Origin: Pyrinomonadaceae bacterium | Lineage (GTDB): Bacteria > Acidobacteriota > Blastocatellia > Pyrinomonadales > Pyrinomonadaceae | Length of the DNA: 9,364 nt | Direction: 5' to 3' | NCBI GenBank assembly: GCA_013813825.1 | Contig: JACCRA010000129.1 | Location: forward strand, 1 to 9,364 | Part shown: in pieces, positions 8,501 through 9,364 of the stretch | How the letters are laid out: every line of letters begins with the position of its first letter | Numbering within the stretch: position 1 is the first letter of the stretch | The notes under the pieces: generated by a model | What the model was told of the DNA's origin: nothing | Database searches by the model: none | Seen by the model: the letters and a program-made list of their open reading frames with translations, nothing else | Translations under genes and position numbers: made by a program

Positions 8501-8566
8501 TTGTGGCGGAGCGCCCGCCGCTGCGGCAAGCGAGAAGAGCACAACAAGAAGCGAAATTATTTTCAT
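2567..8566 (-). CDS. Secreted alpha-2-macroglobulin family protein with thioester motif
   Basis: This 1999-residue protein is a bacterial alpha-2-macroglobulin, a periplasmic trap thought to inactivate foreign proteases after cleavage of its bait region. Residues 1-19 are a signal peptide (MKIISLLVVLFSLAAAAGA) without a lipobox cysteine, unlike the lipoprotein YfhM of E. coli. Residues about 24-305 are helical and TPR-like; this extension helps explain why the protein exceeds the roughly 1650 residues of YfhM. Macroglobulin beta-domains follow from about 308; the MG2-like segment contains YRPGET at 546. The bait-region domain starts near G938 (GLELIVDRETF) and includes LVDESVF near 1070. A charged linker (about 1080-1215) carries LPINGREFQQL at 1172-1182. 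The A2M domain begins near W1220. The thioester motif is C1437-T-E-Q1440 in YPYGCTEQ, leading into an alpha-helical thioester domain with DGGWGWW at 1510. The C-terminal receptor-type domain ends with LPLTGHAMYIPEIRANGG. Only two cysteines are visible (C453, C1437). The signal peptide fixes the ATG at 8566 although no ribosome binding site precedes it. No gene for PBP1C, the common partner, is adjacent. Confidence 0.93.
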   Translation of the reverse strand: MKIISLLVVLFSLAAAAGAPPQTDYAALKAEAEQLYAAGSYARAHEVYARAAAQLPAPPAGEARWISFRLADTLWRAGAATETADTTKFDQARQQLEDLIRDGERVPVRDQVWAEAHESLGDFYWTRRGQQNWGAAWPHYQAALDWWAGAREVALARTRYLKIVFAADRAAHPGEHFSYGEYHGNYLPLDVLENAVKIAANENEKARARYLLAMTLRRQGDWPQRQRAAAEFEAALRPGKQTGWYDDALFYYAAWMEETGRISVLEDGNWRQEPDYAKAVELYRRLASEFAKGETRYYDLAQTKVSELTRPHLSVAVSNFFLPGSEMQFQLHWRNVKKINFALYPIKLIGDVQFANQKADDVGGGDWLRLIDLRGRAAARTWSKETADDGRHRPGQETVRIESRIESPLATGAYVLEATTADATATRARELVLVTDASLVLKATPKQTLLYFCDVLTGAPISNAAIRFAERAYRQQEQRWAWREEVRQTNEDGIAVFSHPDATVSRELFVAAEKGARQAFAGGSTYHSQSEAMPWRVYAVTDRPAYRPGETAQWKFLARRYADGAYNTPANQVLEFEINDPRGTKVKEGKASLNSFGSAWGNLELTATMPLGEYRVNFWDENRRRQIGGAVLFRLEEYKLPEFKVSVQTPEDGGRKKAFRLGERVEVKIQADYYFGGPVASGTVEVVVYQNPFYHWWHEPREFEWYYDDIAATQRRNHYGGSGQIVKRETLKLDQTGGATLAFDTPRGTGQDFEYRIEARVTDSSRREIVTSDLVRVTRQRYYVYPRAAHQLYRPGDKVSVNLKALDANNQPVLAEGRVTVTRDYWSEIWLDPQGREVKGEELRLLRERSKVFPPVVPATNARGWRVKFRGYQHEEVLTQTLKTNTQGAAELNFTPAREGFYRVAWVSPDQGAPPVRGETTVWVATNATNEIGYRHGGLELIVDRETFRAGERAPVLLNAPSSGRFVLFSVEGADLYSYQLIRLTGTTKLVEVAIDERHVPNIYLSAAMVSDREIFQDTKQIIVPPVKQFLHVEVKADREQYQPREEGTLWISAKDDANRPVAAEVALGLVDESVFYIQQDYASDPRRFFYGDKRDRQVWTYSTFQQKSFAKLVEGADQNLYDERDAARLRRERGAKDDDEIVIDSRSEYAAATRGVSDRIDMLRKSEIADLPINGREFQQLEMSAAAPTPPPSSAPESVSVSAEPAVQVRSDFRSTIFWQPDVLTGADGTATVKVKYPDSLTGWRALARVATAGNQFGTAATATRTKQPLIARLQAPRFFVAGDQATVSAVINNNTDAIMRVAPSLDAEGVTISGLLKDNRAVKGEAGPIDVPANGEVRVDWLVNVERAGTAKLKVTARGASHADAMEREYVVHEHGLAKLVAKSGKLRGVEALVKIDLPRERRAETTSLSVQIAPSMAVTMLDALPYLIDYPYGCTEQTMSRFLPATITAKTLRDLGQRPEDVMNKIFGGVEAEHAAATHPDGKKDLRQLNRMTDEGLARLYDFQHADGGWGWWKEGESDHFMTAYVVWGLTLAREAGINIREDVVQRGVAYLDKELVEEEKNLDYQAWMLHALAADHAAKKPGDVSKFQRQAFDNLWARRDQLNAYTRALLALGAHYFGDAERARVLIQNLENGVKIDDAPDASIVMRGGGGGGAQTSPASTIATAHWGEDGFYWRWSEGGIEATAFALRALVAIEPQHKLIEPVTNWLVKNRRGAQWSNTRDTAITILALNDYLRASGELQPDLEYELLINNQLVTSRRLTAADALAAPSKFAISNTLIHDGMNEIVIRRKGGRSPLYFSAQAEFFSLEEPVTPVGNEIFVRRQYYKLVGRPTLLKGYVYDRVPFNDGDTVRSGERVEAVLTVEAKNNYEYLLFEDLKPAGLEAVQIRSGEGLFAKELKSGAIARKLGDGNINDGNTNNADEPYTTRTRWVYQELRDRKVALFIDKLPQGVWEIRYDLRAETPGRFHALPLTGHAMYIPEIRANGGETRITIEDR

Positions 8567-8767
8567 AGTTAATTGTTGCGCGGCAGGGCGCGCCGGGCAC
8601 AGCGAATGATCGAATGTTGACAGCGATAGTTTCTCAGGCCGTCACAGCAGAGAACGCCTCGCACCGGGCAGGCTTGCGCTGGAAGGCGGCACAGCCCATG
8701 TCGATTTCAAATCAATGAGAGGTCATACCAAGTTGCGGAACAGCGGAAGTAGGTGCGAGTTGAGCGC

Positions 8768-8802
8768 CGGGACTGGTCCCGCGTCTTGCCGGTTAATCCG
8801 GC
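8768..8802 (-). terminator. Two hairpins at the end of the MOSC gene
   Basis: GCCGG (8788-8792) and CCGGC (8798-8802) form a perfect five-base-pair hairpin whose loop contains the MOSC stop codon. Just downstream in the minus direction, CGGGA and TCCCG form a second stem around CTGG (8768-8781). Neither is followed by a T-run, so intrinsic termination is uncertain. The rest of the gap from 8567 to 8767, upstream of the alpha-2-macroglobulin gene, shows no gene and no convincing promoter on the minus strand. Confidence 0.3.
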
Positions 8803-9272
8803 GCTTTGTTGAGCAGCCGCACGAGTTGCCCCGCCGCGAGACGGCCGGGCGTGATGACGCGGGCGTAGAGGCGCGACTGGCCGGGATGCAGTTTGTGCGA
8901 AATGCGTTTGAACTGTCCGTCGCGAAACGAATTGGAAATCGTCCGGCAGGGCGTGGTGTATGAGATGATTTCGATGACAGCTTCATGGCCCAGAGCGAGG
9001 CGCGCGCCGGGAGCCAGCGCCGCCCACTCAAGCCCCGAGATCGTGACGTTTTCGCCCGCCGAGCCGGGGAAGATCGGATGTCCTTCGGCCTGTAGCTCGG
9101 CGATCACTTCCAGCGAAAACAAGCACAAGGCACGCTCCGGCCCGCCGTGATAACGCCGGTCTCGCTGCTGGTCGCAGACCAAACCAATTGGTGTCAGCAC
9201 TGCGTCCGCGACAGGAGTTTTCGGCACGCCGCCGGGCGAACAGTTGAGTTGATGGATGTAAGCCTTCATCAT
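8793..9272 (-). CDS. MOSC domain-containing protein
   Basis: The 159-residue product is almost entirely one MOSC domain, the fold found at the C-terminus of molybdenum cofactor sulfurases and in stand-alone proteins such as YiiM. Visible family landmarks are SPGGVPK (12-18), YHGGPERALCLFSLE (41-55), the core FPGSAGENVTISGLEW (68-83), LGHEAVIEI (94-102) and the conserved cysteine C109 in TTPCRTI, the residue thought to carry sulfur or contact the cofactor. Members are beta-barrel cytosolic proteins linked to molybdenum cofactor handling or reduction of N-hydroxylated compounds; which of these applies here cannot be told. It lacks the C-terminal three-alpha extension of the longer YiiM proteins. 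Two ATGs stand side by side (9272 and 9269); the second gives the more usual MKAYIHQ start. The upstream region holds a 13-base palindrome but only a weak GGAA as ribosome binding site. The alpha-2-macroglobulin gene lies 226 bases downstream on the same strand, with no functional link apparent. Confidence 0.9.
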   Translation of the reverse strand: MMKAYIHQLNCSPGGVPKTPVADAVLTPIGLVCDQQRDRRYHGGPERALCLFSLEVIAELQAEGHPIFPGSAGENVTISGLEWAALAPGARLALGHEAVIEIISYTTPCRTISNSFRDGQFKRISHKLHPGQSRLYARVITPGRLAAGQLVRLLNKAPD

Positions 9273-9277
9273 CTAAA

Positions 9278-9290
9278 TCGGAATTTCCGA
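9278..9290. promoter_or_regulatory. 13-base palindrome in front of the MOSC gene
   Basis: TCGGAA-T-TTCCGA is a perfect inverted repeat that ends five bases before the first possible MOSC start codon (9272). It covers the only purine-rich segment that could serve as ribosome binding site (GGAA on the minus strand). It could be an operator or a small RNA hairpin that limits translation; neither is shown. Confidence 0.35.
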
Positions 9291-9312
9291 AATTAAGGAC
9301 AGTGAGGAAGAA

Positions 9313-9339
9313 ACAGGATTAACGGGATTGACAAGATGC
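9313..9339 (+). repeat. Three degenerate 9-base tandem units
   Basis: ACAGGATTA, ACGGGATTG and ACAAGATGC follow each other without a gap. The pattern resembles the AACAGGATTAACAGGATT-type intergenic repeats that I recall from many environmental bacterial genomes. This is from memory and was not searched. The units lie between the MOSC gene and a possible next gene, and seem non-coding. Confidence 0.45.
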
Positions 9340-9345
9340 ATCAAC

Positions 9346-9360
9346 GAGGAGGCAAAGGTG
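9346..9360 (+). promoter_or_regulatory. Possible ribosome binding site and GTG start of a next gene
   Basis: GAGGAGG at 9346-9352 is a near-perfect Shine-Dalgarno sequence, and a GTG at 9358-9360 follows after five bases. Only two codons are visible before the window ends, so the presence of a plus-strand gene here, divergent from the MOSC gene, is only suggested. Confidence 0.25.
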
Positions 9361-9364
9361 CGTC

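Noticed and set aside
8617..8622. Perfect TTGACA upstream of the alpha-2-macroglobulin gene
   Set aside because: It is on the plus strand, pointing away from that gene, and no -10 element follows at a proper distance.
8715..8963. 82-codon frame on the plus strand
   Set aside because: It overlaps the MOSC gene in antisense, and the MOSC frame has clear family motifs.

Overview
The window holds four complete or nearly complete protein genes, one gene cut by the left edge, and no RNA genes, insertion sequences or CRISPR arrays that I can see. The organism is a bacterium with a Gram-negative-type envelope: the largest gene encodes a secreted alpha-2-macroglobulin of the bacterial type. The mix of proteins (B12-dependent MerR photoreceptor-like regulator, very large TPR/alpha-2-macroglobulin, MOSC protein) and a TonB-receptor-like motif of the LPxNGRxF type would fit Acidobacteriota, perhaps Blastocatellia. 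That assignment is an inference from general resemblance, not a proof.

Layout. (1) 1-135, minus strand: the first 45 codons of a small membrane protein that runs off the left edge, with a good ribosome binding site. (2) 136 to about 530: an AT-rich divergent intergenic region with a repeated ATTTATAAC, a small palindrome and an extended -10 promoter pointing right. (3) 531-1436, plus: a CarH/LitR-like regulator (MerR-type HTH followed by cobalamin-binding domains). (4) 1539-2513, plus: a SWIM zinc-finger protein. (5) A hairpin at 2537-2556 separates this gene from the next, convergent one. (6) 2567-8566, minus: a 1999-residue alpha-2-macroglobulin family protein with a signal peptide, an N-terminal TPR-like region and an intact CTEQ thioester motif. 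(7) 8793-9272, minus: a MOSC-domain protein. (8) The right edge holds a short palindrome, three degenerate 9-base tandem units and perhaps the ribosome binding site of a next gene.

How they may work together. Only the regulator and the small membrane gene are obviously connected, through a shared divergent promoter region; a CarH-like protein often controls its own promoter and a neighbouring one, so the small membrane protein is a candidate target. The alpha-2-macroglobulin has no penicillin-binding protein 1C partner in the window. The most unusual signals are the altered cobalamin-site residues of the regulator and the TonB-plug-like segment in the bait/linker region of the alpha-2-macroglobulin. 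The left 1.5 kb is clearly richer in A+T than the right part. I saw no strong evidence for a completely new multi-gene system.
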